Positions 34,229 to 42,942 of a DNA stretch of 64,000 nt are shown here, one piece after another; position 1 is the stretch's first letter, and each line of letters starts with the position of its first letter. The notes beneath the pieces were generated by a model. It was not told the DNA's origin. It was given only the letters and a program-made list of their open reading frames with translations, and made no database searches. Position numbers and translations under genes: made by a program. The stretch is from Polyangiaceae bacterium (GTDB lineage: Bacteria > Myxococcota_A > Polyangia > Polyangiales > Polyangiaceae). The DNA lies in NCBI GenBank assembly GCA_041389725.1, contig JAWKRG010000002.1, positions 1,364,001-1,428,000 on the forward strand, given 5' to 3'.

Positions 34229-34656
34229 GTCTCGTCTCCTTGGCGTGCCCGCGAGGCGCGTGCGGCTGCCTGCTGCGGCTCACAGCGCCCTCCTTCGTTG
34301 GCGGTGACCTGAGCCTGCAAACTGAGCGTGTGTTCCACCCAGTGGCGCTTGACGGACTCGGGCACGCCAGCTTCGTCGAGCACGTCTTTGAGGATCTGCA
34401 GCCGACGCATGAACTGACCACCCATGATCGGGTGACGCGCGTGCGCCTCGCGCAGCGTGCGCCCGCTATAGGCCTGTCCCGCCCCGAGATGACGCGCGGC
34501 GAATTCGTACTCGCGCTGCTTGAGCCGCTCGCGGTCCACCCCGACGAAAAAGAACCCAATCATGGCGTCGCCAGTCACCCGGTCCACGAATGCGTCGATG
34601 ATCTTCCGCAGAATCGGCTCGCCGCCCAGTTCGTCAAACAGGCTCGCCTCCGCCAT
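34225..34656 (-). CDS. truncated (2-on-2) hemoglobin
   Basis: 143 aa. Globin hallmarks: FDELGGEPILRKIIDAFVDRV (A/B helices with Gly-Gly), the proximal (F8) His most likely His72 in REAHARHPIMGG, and MRRLQILKDVL as the H region. The length of about 110 residues plus a polar Ala/Arg-rich tail fits group I/II truncated globins, which bind O2 or NO. The gene is followed, with ATGA overlap, by the 3D-domain secreted protein; a functional link is not obvious. Confidence 0.82.
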   Translation of the reverse strand: MAEASLFDELGGEPILRKIIDAFVDRVTGDAMIGFFFVGVDRERLKQREYEFAARHLGAGQAYSGRTLREAHARHPIMGGQFMRRLQILKDVLDEAGVPESVKRHWVEHTLSLQAQVTANEGGRCEPQQAAARASRARQGDET

Positions 34657-34775
34657 GCCCCTAACCTGGCGAAAGCCTGGGCCGAACGCAAATTGTCTGC
34701 AAAACCGGAGAATTCTGGGCGAAGGAGCGGAATATTGGCCCTCCGTCCCCCGTCGCGCTAGCCGTCGAGTCCGTC

Positions 34776-35582
34776 ATGAGCCCGCTTCGAGCCTCCGCCC
34801 TCCTGCTGTGCGCCCTTGGTCTGGCCCTGGGCAGTGGCGCTGGCGACGCCGCAGCGCGAGGCAAGCCCAAGAGCACCGCTTCGCAGAAGGCGGCGCGCAC
34901 CAAGGACAGCAAGCGCAAGCGGAAGGGCGAAGACGCGAAGCCCGAAGCAGCCAAGCCCGCGGAACCGCCAGCGAGGCGCTTTCGTGGGGTCTGCCGCTTG
35001 CAGCGCGCCAAGAGCTTTCTCAAGCGCGAACGATTCGTGGTCAAGGGGCAGCTGCGTGGTGACCGCCATCAGAAGGCGCTCAAGTGGCGCATCGAACGCT
35101 ACGGACACGTGGACGGCGTTCCCTTCGAGAAGCTCAACCCCGCGGGGGCTTTCAAGCACGCAAAGCAAGTGCGCTTCATGGGGCTACCGATCACGGTGCA
35201 CGAAAAAATCGCGCCCGCGCTCTCCTGCGTGGAGAGCCGCATTCGCAAGACGTGCAACGGCAAGGGACGTCGCTATCAGGCCAAGGCGATTGGCGGCTTC
35301 CGTCAGGCAAACACCTATCGCGGCGGCGAGGTCAGCAATCACCTGTTCGGTATCGCTGTAGATATCGACCCTGACAAGAATCCGTGCTGCGGTTGCGTCG
35401 ACCCTTGGCCAAGTCACCCGTCCTGCAAGAAGGAAACTTCCAAGGTGATCGAAAAAGCAGGACTCACTCAGTGTTGGGTCGACGCCTTCGAACGCTACGG
35501 CTTCTATTGGTTGGGGCGCGACGAGCTCGAAGACACCATGCACTTCGAGTTCTTGGGGGACCCGGATCGTATCGTTCCGTAG
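34776..35582 (+). CDS. M15-type D,D-carboxypeptidase/endopeptidase
   Basis: 268 aa. Signal peptide MSPLRASALLLCALGLALG, a Lys/Ala-rich linker (about 25-70), then an M15 zinc peptidase: FRQANTYRGGEVSNHLFGIAVDIDPDKNP carries the SxHxxGxAxDI zinc motif (His and Asp), and DTMHFEF supplies the third His. Two Cys motifs (CCGCVDPW) lie nearby. The family cleaves D-Ala-containing or cross-linked peptides of peptidoglycan (VanY, endolysin type). Likely periplasmic wall remodelling. Promoter-like TAGCCG lies just upstream. Confidence 0.85.
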   Translation: MSPLRASALLLCALGLALGSGAGDAAARGKPKSTASQKAARTKDSKRKRKGEDAKPEAAKPAEPPARRFRGVCRLQRAKSFLKRERFVVKGQLRGDRHQKALKWRIERYGHVDGVPFEKLNPAGAFKHAKQVRFMGLPITVHEKIAPALSCVESRIRKTCNGKGRRYQAKAIGGFRQANTYRGGEVSNHLFGIAVDIDPDKNPCCGCVDPWPSHPSCKKETSKVIEKAGLTQCWVDAFERYGFYWLGRDELEDTMHFEFLGDPDRIVP

Positions 35583-35627
35583 CGACGATTTTCGGCCCAA
35601 AGCAGCAGACGCGGGCTCTCGGCTTGC

Positions 35628-35633
35628 TATGAT
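35628..35633 (+). promoter_or_regulatory. extended -10 candidate TGC-TATGAT, six bases before GTG 35640
   Basis: TATGAT at 35628-35633 preceded by TGC and followed by six bases and the GTG start; the leaderless pattern again. Confidence 0.6.
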
Positions 35634-35639
35634 GCCTGC

Positions 35640-36560
35640 GTGAAAACCAAAATCGTGTTGGGGGTGTTCCTACTCGCGCTGGGCTGTGACTCGTCCAGCA
35701 AAGACAAGACGACCACTCCTGCGCCAGGGACGACGGCCAACTGGGGCAACGGCAAAGGAGACGTCGCAAACGACGTTCCGGAAGAAGGCGCACCTGAAGC
35801 GGCCCGCTCCTTCACTGTGGACGATGCGGGTAACGTGTACCTGCTGGATACATTGAACACGCGCATCGTCGTGTTCAAGCAGGGCAAGGCCGACACACCG
35901 GTTCCGCTGCCGGAGGGCGTGTACGATGACCTGGCCCTGATGCCCGACGGCGGCTTTGCTCTCCTCGACATCGAGAAGGGCCTCGTCAAGTACGTCGACA
36001 GCAGCGGCGCTGCGCGGGGGCAGACGTTGCTCGACCCGCTGGGGGTCCCGGCAGCACAAGTCACCGCCTTGGACGTCAGCGATGGGGTATGGACGGAAGT
36101 CGACGGCGAGTACCTGGTGAAGGTCGCCGGCACCGATGGCAGCGCAGCGCAGCCCGAGGCGACGCCGGCGACCCTGCGCCTGGCGGACTATCACTTCAGC
36201 TTGGACCGCATCAGCTCCCAGCGCGTCAGTCTGTTTCGCTCCCCGGCGAGTGGCGGCGCGCGAACCGAGCTGGCAACGGTCGACTTCGGCAAAGAAGCGC
36301 TGGAGTGGGGTTTGTTCCGCGGTCCGAGCGATGACACGTTGCGTGTCCTGGCGCGCGTGGCGAGCACACCCGGCGAGCTCGCCGAGAGCGTGGTGGCCAT
36401 TACCCTGAGCACCGACGGCAGCGAGAAGTCACGTCGCGAGGTCCCCGGTAGCGAAAGCGAAGAAGAGTGCTTCCGTTGGGCACGATCTGCCCCGAACGGG
36501 ACGCTATACCTGATGCGTTTCACGGCGAGCGGCGTACGAGTGCAGGAGGTGGCGCCATGA
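35640..36560 (+). CDS. NHL/propeller-like lipoprotein
   Basis: 306 aa, GTG start 35640. Signal peptide MKTKIVLGVFLLALGC, lipobox Cys 16, a Thr/Pro linker, then RSFTVDDAGNVYLLDTLNTRIVVFKQGK, where DAGNVYLLDTLNxRI is the NHL-repeat core, with blade-like repeats such as ALMPDGGFALLDIEKGLVKYVDSSGA. Probably an extracytoplasmic beta-propeller. It overlaps the SpoIID gene as ATGA, so the two are co-translated. Ligand not known; a scaffold role with the wall enzyme downstream is plausible. Confidence 0.8.
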   Translation: MKTKIVLGVFLLALGCDSSSKDKTTTPAPGTTANWGNGKGDVANDVPEEGAPEAARSFTVDDAGNVYLLDTLNTRIVVFKQGKADTPVPLPEGVYDDLALMPDGGFALLDIEKGLVKYVDSSGAARGQTLLDPLGVPAAQVTALDVSDGVWTEVDGEYLVKVAGTDGSAAQPEATPATLRLADYHFSLDRISSQRVSLFRSPASGGARTELATVDFGKEALEWGLFRGPSDDTLRVLARVASTPGELAESVVAITLSTDGSEKSRREVPGSESEEECFRWARSAPNGTLYLMRFTASGVRVQEVAP

Positions 36561-38530
36561 AGCGGCTAGCTCTTTTCGTCGCTTTGCTCTTGGGCGTCGT
36601 CAGCGTCTCGGCCTGCTCTGGCAGCGGTGAGGGCGAAGAATTCGAGCGGCTGCAGGAGGCGGAGGTCAAGGTCCCGTCCCAGCCGGTCTGCAACATCACG
36701 GTCACGGGAACGGGAACCCTCGACATCGAGAACGAGTACCTTCCCTTCGTCATCGCTTGCGAAGCGTCCGGCGCCGCTGGACTCGAGACGTTGAAGGCGC
36801 AGGCGATCGCGGCTCGCTCCGTCACCTACTACGAGGCCCTGGGCAAGGGTTCCATCTGCGACGGTCAGGGTTGTCAGGTGATGAGTTGTTCTCGCAAGCC
36901 GAGCGCGCTTCACTACCAGGCCGTCAAAGAAACCGCCCACCAGTATCTCTCTCATTCCGGGCTGGTCACCTACGCGTTCTACGTATCCGGAGATGCCAAT
37001 ACGAGTCAGCCCAGCTGCATCGGCAGCCCAAAGGGGGCGCTCGAGCACTACGTCACGTACAACGACGGCAAGTCCGGCGCCTCCGTGCAGATGACCAAGC
37101 TCGGCTACATCCCGAAGTCAGGCAGTGTCTTCGGACAGAACCGCGGTTGCATGTCGCAGAACGGCGCCGTGTGCCTGGAGAACTCCGGCAAGAGCTACAT
37201 GGATATCCTGCGCTTCTACTACGGTTCGGACATCCAGGTGCTGACCGGACAGACGTGCGCCGGTGCGCCACCGCCCAAGCAGCCCGAGGCTGAGTCGGCG
37301 AGCCAGGAGCCCGTTCCGAGTTCTGGGGCCTTGGAGCCAATGACTCGCGACGAGATCATCGGCCTGGCCAAGAGCGGCATGGGCTATTCCTACTGGTGGG
37401 GCGGTGGTCGGTGGGATCCCAGCGGTCCCACCTATCCCGGCAAGTGCAACGGCGCGTGTTTGCAGCCTTCGTGTCACGACGCCAGTCCGGGTGGACCCGA
37501 GTGGGGGGCGGATTGCTCCGGTTTCGTGCAACAAGTGTGGCAAGCCCCCCGGCCGAACCCCGTGAATCGCACCGCGGGACCGGTCCGCTACAGCACGCAG
37601 AACTTCCGCTACGAGGAGAAGGACTGGTTCAAGCTGGCGAGTCGCGACGAGTTGAAGCGCGGTGACGCGCTGGTGTACCGCACGAAGAGCGGTGGGCACA
37701 TCGTGCTTTTCGAGAAGTGGCTGAATAGTGGCAAGGCCATGGTGTACGAGTGTGCGAGCTGCAAGCGTGGATGCCTCTACCGTGCTCGCTCCCTCGGCGC
37801 CAAGTACGTCCCCATTCGGCGCAAGCTGGTCAACGACGAAGACAACGCGCCCAAGGGCGAGCTCGAAACGGCGAGCTGCGAAGAAATCTCGGGATACGCC
37901 ATGGATCCCGCCCACCCCGAGACCTCCATGAACGTGGTGTTGATGCTCGACAAGCCCCTCGACGAGCAGGGCACGCCGCTGTTGTCCCTGGACGCCAACC
38001 ACAAGCGCCCCGACAAGTGCGAAAACGGTGGTGATTGCTTCTACGGATTCATTGCACTGCCACCCGCGCAGCTGCAGGACGGCATTCCGCACCGCATCTA
38101 CGCGTATACGCGGGGAGCAGGCGGCCCCAAACTGCTGGGCGGCTCACCTCGCACCTTGAAATGCGACCCACCCAGTGTCGGGTCGTGTGCACACAGCCCC
38201 TGCGTCGAGGGCGAAGCCCTCGATTCCAAGTGCGATACCTGCGCGTCCTGGATTTGTCTGGAAATGCCCGAGTGCTGCAACTCGGCCTGGGACAGCAAGT
38301 GCACCGAACGACTCGCAACCGTGCCGGGCCGGGCCTGCGCAGGATTGTGCGCCGGCGGCCCGAGCAGCTGTAGCCACTCTGAATGCCAGGCCGGTGACGT
38401 GCCCCTCACGTCGACCTGCTCCAGCTGCGCCGACGCAGTCTGCCAGCGCGACAAGTTCTGCTGCACGCACAAGTGGGACGTGATCTGCGCGCGGGAGGCG
38501 GAAGAGAACGCCTACTGCGCGTGCAACTGA
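36557..38530 (+). CDS. SpoIID-like and NlpC/P60 bifunctional wall lipoprotein
   Basis: 657 aa. Lipobox VSAC (Cys 20). Residues about 55-240 are SpoIID/LytB-like: LDIENEYLPFVIACEASGAA with the presumed transglycosylase Glu69, then LETLKAQAIAARSVTYYE. Residues about 305-410 are NlpC/P60-like: GMGYSYWWGGGRWDPSG, ADCSGFVQQVW with nucleophile Cys320, and GGHIVLF with His381. The C-terminal 200 residues have two Cys-rich motif copies (SCAHSPC/SCSHSEC...CADAVCQRDKFCC). Combining glycan cleavage and peptide hydrolysis in one protein is unusual. ATGA-coupled to the propeller lipoprotein upstream. Confidence 0.82.
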   Translation: MKRLALFVALLLGVVSVSACSGSGEGEEFERLQEAEVKVPSQPVCNITVTGTGTLDIENEYLPFVIACEASGAAGLETLKAQAIAARSVTYYEALGKGSICDGQGCQVMSCSRKPSALHYQAVKETAHQYLSHSGLVTYAFYVSGDANTSQPSCIGSPKGALEHYVTYNDGKSGASVQMTKLGYIPKSGSVFGQNRGCMSQNGAVCLENSGKSYMDILRFYYGSDIQVLTGQTCAGAPPPKQPEAESASQEPVPSSGALEPMTRDEIIGLAKSGMGYSYWWGGGRWDPSGPTYPGKCNGACLQPSCHDASPGGPEWGADCSGFVQQVWQAPRPNPVNRTAGPVRYSTQNFRYEEKDWFKLASRDELKRGDALVYRTKSGGHIVLFEKWLNSGKAMVYECASCKRGCLYRARSLGAKYVPIRRKLVNDEDNAPKGELETASCEEISGYAMDPAHPETSMNVVLMLDKPLDEQGTPLLSLDANHKRPDKCENGGDCFYGFIALPPAQLQDGIPHRIYAYTRGAGGPKLLGGSPRTLKCDPPSVGSCAHSPCVEGEALDSKCDTCASWICLEMPECCNSAWDSKCTERLATVPGRACAGLCAGGPSSCSHSECQAGDVPLTSTCSSCADAVCQRDKFCCTHKWDVICAREAEENAYCACN

Positions 38531-38551
38531 CTCGAGAGCGCGAGCGTGCCT

Positions 38552-41353
38552 TCAGCGCGTGCTGATCAGGCGCGCTCGCAGCTCCGGGTCATTGGGATCC
38601 AGGGTCTGCGCTTCCTTCCACGCTTCGATGGCAGCGGCGCGTTGACCCGCTTTGAGCAGCGCGTCGCCCAGCAGCACACGCAGGCGCACGTTCCCGCTGG
38701 AAGACTTCACCGCGCGCCGCGCCCAGATGACAGCGGCTTCCGCCTTGTCCAAGGCAATCAGCGCCGTGGCCACGCCCGCTGAGCCCCGGGATTCATCCGG
38801 CGCCAATACGTAGGCCCGGCGTGCATAGCGTTCCTGAGCGTAGTAGTCGCGCCTGCGCATGGCCTTGTCGGCGAGCGCCAAGGCGGTCTTGGCCAGGCTG
38901 GCGCGACCCGACTCGTCATTCAGCTCCAGGCCGGAGCCTTGCATCAAGGGGTCTCGGGCGTCTTCGAAGCGACCCGAAAGCGCCAATGCGTCGCCGAAAA
39001 CCAAGAGAGCACTGCGTTCTTGAGGCGCTACTTTCAGCGCCGCGCGTGCCGCGTCCGCGGCCGCTCGGCCGTCCCGACGCATGAGCAGCGTTCGCGCCAG
39101 CTCGACGTGCGCCTGCACATTGGAGTCGTCGAAGCGAATGGCCCGGCAGTAGCAGCGCTGGGTGTCCTCCAGGTCGCCACGCACGAGGGCGCGACGTGCA
39201 GCCCGCAGCTGTGCATAGGCAGCACCGGGATAGACACCCGGCGCTGGTCCGCTCGTGGCCAGCAGGGACTCGCAGGTAGGCGCCGACTCCAACGGCTCCG
39301 CATCGCTGTCCGCTAGGCTCGGCTTCTTCGGTGACTTCGTGGACGCGGCAGGCGCGGGGGACGGTGCCGCGCTCGAGGCGGAAGCCGCTGGCGGCTCCGC
39401 GCTGGGCGTGAGCGCTGCACTGACGGGGGTGGGCACCGGCGCAGAAGTCGTGGGCATCGCGTGTTTGGCGTCCCGATTCTTCAGGAACCAAACGACTCCG
39501 GCAGTGGCGATCAGAACCTGAACGAGGCCGAGGGCAGCGAGCTGCCAAGACTTCAAACCGAAGGGGCCACGCCCCTTCTTCAGATCCCGTGCTGCTCGAT
39601 CGAGGTCGCGCCCGATGGCCTGCGCCCCGGCGTTGGGATCCGCAATGCTGTCCCGGGGCGATGGTTTGCGCGCCTGTGCGGGAATGCTGGGGGGAATGGG
39701 TGGGGGTTCCGCGTCCGCCAGATTCAGCGCCACGTCGACCGTCGCCATGACGTTCGCGGTCGCAGGCTGCTCCACGGGCTCGACCCGCACGCGGCCCGAA
39801 GAGAGCACCATCAGCGCAGCCAGCGCGGTAGGTCCTTCCAACACCCGCGCCGTGCCGTCGAGCAAGTGGCAAGTGGCCCCCACGACGAGCTCCTCGGAAA
39901 CATCGACTTGCACTTGCGCGCGCGGGTTGGTCACGACCATGCGCACGGACTTGGATGCCGCCGCCACCGCGCGCAGCAGGCGAGCCGGACCCATGATCTC
40001 CAAGCGCGTATCGAAGGCTACGCCCGCGCTCGCTCGTTGGCGCGCGGACTGTTCGGGTTCCGCAAGCTGCGCCAGGGTGCCCAAGATGCGATCCACCCCG
40101 GCGATCGGCGAAGTCTCGGTCCACACTTCGTTCCAGCGCACGACCAGAAGCGCAGACCACTTGAGACGCGGATCCGCGCGCAAGCGACGCATCAACTGGT
40201 AACCGCGAGCGCGAGCGTGCTCTTCGCCGATGAGCAAGATCGCGGGGTCGAGCTGGCGCAAGCGCTGGAAGCGCACGTCACTGGGTTCCAAGTCCGTGAC
40301 CACCAAGGTGACCCCGCGGTCTCTCAGCTCGCGGCTCACGGCGTCGGCACGAGCTGCGTCGTCGTCGGCGAGCAAGATGCGAAGCCCGTCGATGTCCTCC
40401 TCGACGGCGCTGCGCACCGCATCGTCGCCGCCGAGCAACTGAATCGTGCCCCCCGCGTGCTCGTCGAACTCCCAACGCAAGGGCTCGGCCATCACGACCT
40501 GCCCACGCACGCGATCCACGAAGTCCTCGATGGCCTCCGTCAGCGGCTTGCCCGCACCCAACACGAGGCGGAGCGTTTCCGTTTCGTCGCCACTTCCCGT
40601 ATGCACGCTGAGGATGCCGGTCTTGAGCTGCTTGGTCAGCGCGCGCACCAACTCTTCCAGGGTCGACTCACCGACGTCGCCTAGCTCCGAGCCGCCGCGG
40701 TCAGGAATTTCCCGCGCCAGGCGCGCGATGCGCTCGGCGATCGCATCCACGCTCGCCGAGCGCGGGATCACCGCAGCGGCACCATGGCGAAACGCTCGCA
40801 ATCGCGACTCGAGGGCGGAGTCGTCCACGAGCAGCGCGACAGGGACCACCGACGTATGAGGCGAATTCGCGAGCTGCGCCAGCACGCCGAGCCCGCCCTC
40901 CTTCGCTGCCTCGCCAGCGAGTAACACCAAGTCTGGCGCCGCGACCAATACGGACTCCACCGCGTCGTCGGCGTTGCAGGTCTCGACGTAGAGCTTGTGC
41001 CGTGCGAGCGCCGGCTCGAGCGCATCGATCAACGCCGGCGGCGGAGCCACGAACAGCACCGACGGCTCGGCGCCATGAGGCGTCGTGCTCCGCGGGCGCA
41101 GGGAGAGCGGGCGCAGCGAGGGCGGACGACGAGACGGCGACGGTGGTCGGGAACGAAGTGGTGGCAGCGTTTCGGCGGCGGGACGCGTCGGCGCCTCGTC
41201 GCCGAACTCGCCGGAGGGCGGACGAACCGTCTTGGCAGCCTGGGACACACGACCAGGGGGCGAACGCGTCGCCGCGCCGGGCCGCCGCTCAGACGGCGGC
41301 GGCGGCAGCATTCCGCTCGACCGATCGTCGCCGGAGCCCATGTTCGACATCAT
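38552..41353 (-). CDS. pseudo-receiver/DUF4388-like/TPR membrane scaffold
   Basis: 933 aa. Order: Pro/Arg-rich N-terminus (1-95); receiver-like domain (96-210) in which the phosphoacceptor slot reads LVLLAGEAA with no Asp; a DUF4388/PATAN-like segment (LEELVRALTKQLKTGILSVHTGSG, about 225-310); a second receiver-like domain beginning ILLADDD but with ILLIGEE at the phosphoacceptor place; a PilZ-like beta region; one membrane helix (about 615-635); an Ala/Pro/Ser linker; and TPR-like repeats (about 715-930, DALALSGRFEDARDPL, GDALLKAGQRAAAIEAWKEA). It probably integrates signals without phosphotransfer. It does not overlap its neighbours. Confidence 0.75.
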   Translation of the reverse strand: MMSNMGSGDDRSSGMLPPPPSERRPGAATRSPPGRVSQAAKTVRPPSGEFGDEAPTRPAAETLPPLRSRPPSPSRRPPSLRPLSLRPRSTTPHGAEPSVLFVAPPPALIDALEPALARHKLYVETCNADDAVESVLVAAPDLVLLAGEAAKEGGLGVLAQLANSPHTSVVPVALLVDDSALESRLRAFRHGAAAVIPRSASVDAIAERIARLAREIPDRGGSELGDVGESTLEELVRALTKQLKTGILSVHTGSGDETETLRLVLGAGKPLTEAIEDFVDRVRGQVVMAEPLRWEFDEHAGGTIQLLGGDDAVRSAVEEDIDGLRILLADDDAARADAVSRELRDRGVTLVVTDLEPSDVRFQRLRQLDPAILLIGEEHARARGYQLMRRLRADPRLKWSALLVVRWNEVWTETSPIAGVDRILGTLAQLAEPEQSARQRASAGVAFDTRLEIMGPARLLRAVAAASKSVRMVVTNPRAQVQVDVSEELVVGATCHLLDGTARVLEGPTALAALMVLSSGRVRVEPVEQPATANVMATVDVALNLADAEPPPIPPSIPAQARKPSPRDSIADPNAGAQAIGRDLDRAARDLKKGRGPFGLKSWQLAALGLVQVLIATAGVVWFLKNRDAKHAMPTTSAPVPTPVSAALTPSAEPPAASASSAAPSPAPAASTKSPKKPSLADSDAEPLESAPTCESLLATSGPAPGVYPGAAYAQLRAARRALVRGDLEDTQRCYCRAIRFDDSNVQAHVELARTLLMRRDGRAAADAARAALKVAPQERSALLVFGDALALSGRFEDARDPLMQGSGLELNDESGRASLAKTALALADKAMRRRDYYAQERYARRAYVLAPDESRGSAGVATALIALDKAEAAVIWARRAVKSSSGNVRLRVLLGDALLKAGQRAAAIEAWKEAQTLDPNDPELRARLISTR

Positions 41354-41465
41354 CGCGGGTTTTTTTCAAAGGGGCCAGAGATTGACGGGTGCTCAGGGCC
41401 CCTATGCCACCGGAACTGCAAAGGAATCCCCGCCAGGCCTGGTCCGGCGTCCAGGGGTCGGCCGG

Positions 41466-41499
41466 AAAACCGCGGCGCGCGGGCCTCGCGCGCCCGCGG
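41466..41499 (-). terminator. rho-independent terminator after the microlipoprotein gene
   Basis: On the minus strand a GC stem (CCGCGGGCGCGC / GCGCGCCGCGG, one-base bulge) with loop GAGGCC is followed by TTTT. It begins just after the stop at 41500 and ends the argS-mpl-ychJ gene string. Confidence 0.65.
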
Positions 41500-41652
41500 T
41501 CAGAGGGGGTCGAGGAGGCTCGCATGGGGGATCAGCGGGGGTGCCGAGCCAGCTTCTCCAACCACGGGCGGCTCGCGTCCGTCGGCGTCAGCGTGGCATG
41601 CAAACACGGTCAAGCAGCCAAGCAGTGCGGCGGCTCGCCGTGATCGCTTCAT
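41500..41652 (-). CDS. 50-aa microlipoprotein
   Basis: 50 aa. From ATG 41652 the N-terminus is MKRSRRAAALLGCLTVFAC, with Arg/Lys then hydrophobic residues and the lipobox VFAC (Cys 19); the mature part has only about 31 residues, HADADGREPP ... PHASLLDPL. The start overlaps the inositol-phosphatase gene stop as ATGA and a T-tailed hairpin follows at once. Coupled start, clean signal and terminator make it a real gene, though I recognise no homologue and no function can be assigned. Confidence 0.6.
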   Translation of the reverse strand: MKRSRRAAALLGCLTVFACHADADGREPPVVGEAGSAPPLIPHASLLDPL

Positions 41653-42440
41653 GGGTCTTCACTCTCGGCAATCAGCGCCACAGCTTGCGCATGGAGATGC
41701 GGATTACTGACGATGACGCGCCCTCGTGAAAGATCTGCTGCGCCGCCGCGCAGGTCACTCACGATCGCGCCCGCCGCCCGAGCAATCGCAACACCCGCTG
41801 CGAGATCCCACGTGGACAGCTTGCGCTCCCAGTAGAAGTCGTAGGTACCGTCAGCGACCAGGCAGACGTCGATGGACGCGGCACCGCAACGGCGCACGCC
41901 CTGGATGCGCTTCTTGACATGCACGAAACTGTCGAAGTTGTTGTCGGGAGCGCGGTCACGCGCGCGGGGAAAGCCAGTGGCAGCCAGGGCTGCCGACAGC
42001 TCGGAACCGTCGCTCACACGGCAGGGCTCGTCGTTGCGAAAGGCCGCTGTGCTGGCCACGCCGTGCCAGTGCAGCCCGAGGGCGGGTGCCACCACGGCGC
42101 CCAGTAGCGCCTCGCCTTGGTTCATCAGCCCCAGGCTCACCGCCCAGAAGGGATGGCCATGGGCGAAGTTCGCGGTGCCGTCGATGGGATCGCAGAACCA
42201 GGTCAGCCCAACCTCGGCGCCGCCCTCCTCCTCACCGAACACGGGGATCTCCGGCGTGAGCTCGGCGAGCCGCTCTCGCACGAACCGCTCCGTGGAGAGA
42301 TCGAACTCCGTGACCAGATCCTTGTCGCCCTTCAGCGCGACCGTGAGCGGACGGCGATAGCCGCCCAGAGCCACGGCTCCAGCCTGCCGTGCGGTTTGGA
42401 GCGCTATCTGGCAGAGCCGCTCGGCCGATGCCGGATCCAT
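41649..42440 (-). CDS. inositol monophosphatase family protein
   Basis: 263 aa from ATG 42440 (MDPASAER). Metal-site motifs: VFGEEEGG (Glu), WFCDPIDGTANF (Asp, Ile, Asp) and STWDLAAGVAI (Asp), the three Mg sites of the IMPase superfamily. Members dephosphorylate inositol monophosphate, histidinol phosphate or bisphosphate substrates; the family cannot be split here. It begins 4 bases after the YchJ gene stop and overlaps the microlipoprotein gene by 4 bases, so the string is one operon. Confidence 0.88.
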   Translation of the reverse strand: MDPASAERLCQIALQTARQAGAVALGGYRRPLTVALKGDKDLVTEFDLSTERFVRERLAELTPEIPVFGEEEGGAEVGLTWFCDPIDGTANFAHGHPFWAVSLGLMNQGEALLGAVVAPALGLHWHGVASTAAFRNDEPCRVSDGSELSAALAATGFPRARDRAPDNNFDSFVHVKKRIQGVRRCGAASIDVCLVADGTYDFYWERKLSTWDLAAGVAIARAAGAIVSDLRGGAADLSRGRVIVSNPHLHAQAVALIAESEDP

Positions 42441-42444
42441 GGGC

Positions 42445-42930
<486 letters not shown>

Positions 42931-42942
42931 GATAGATCTCCT

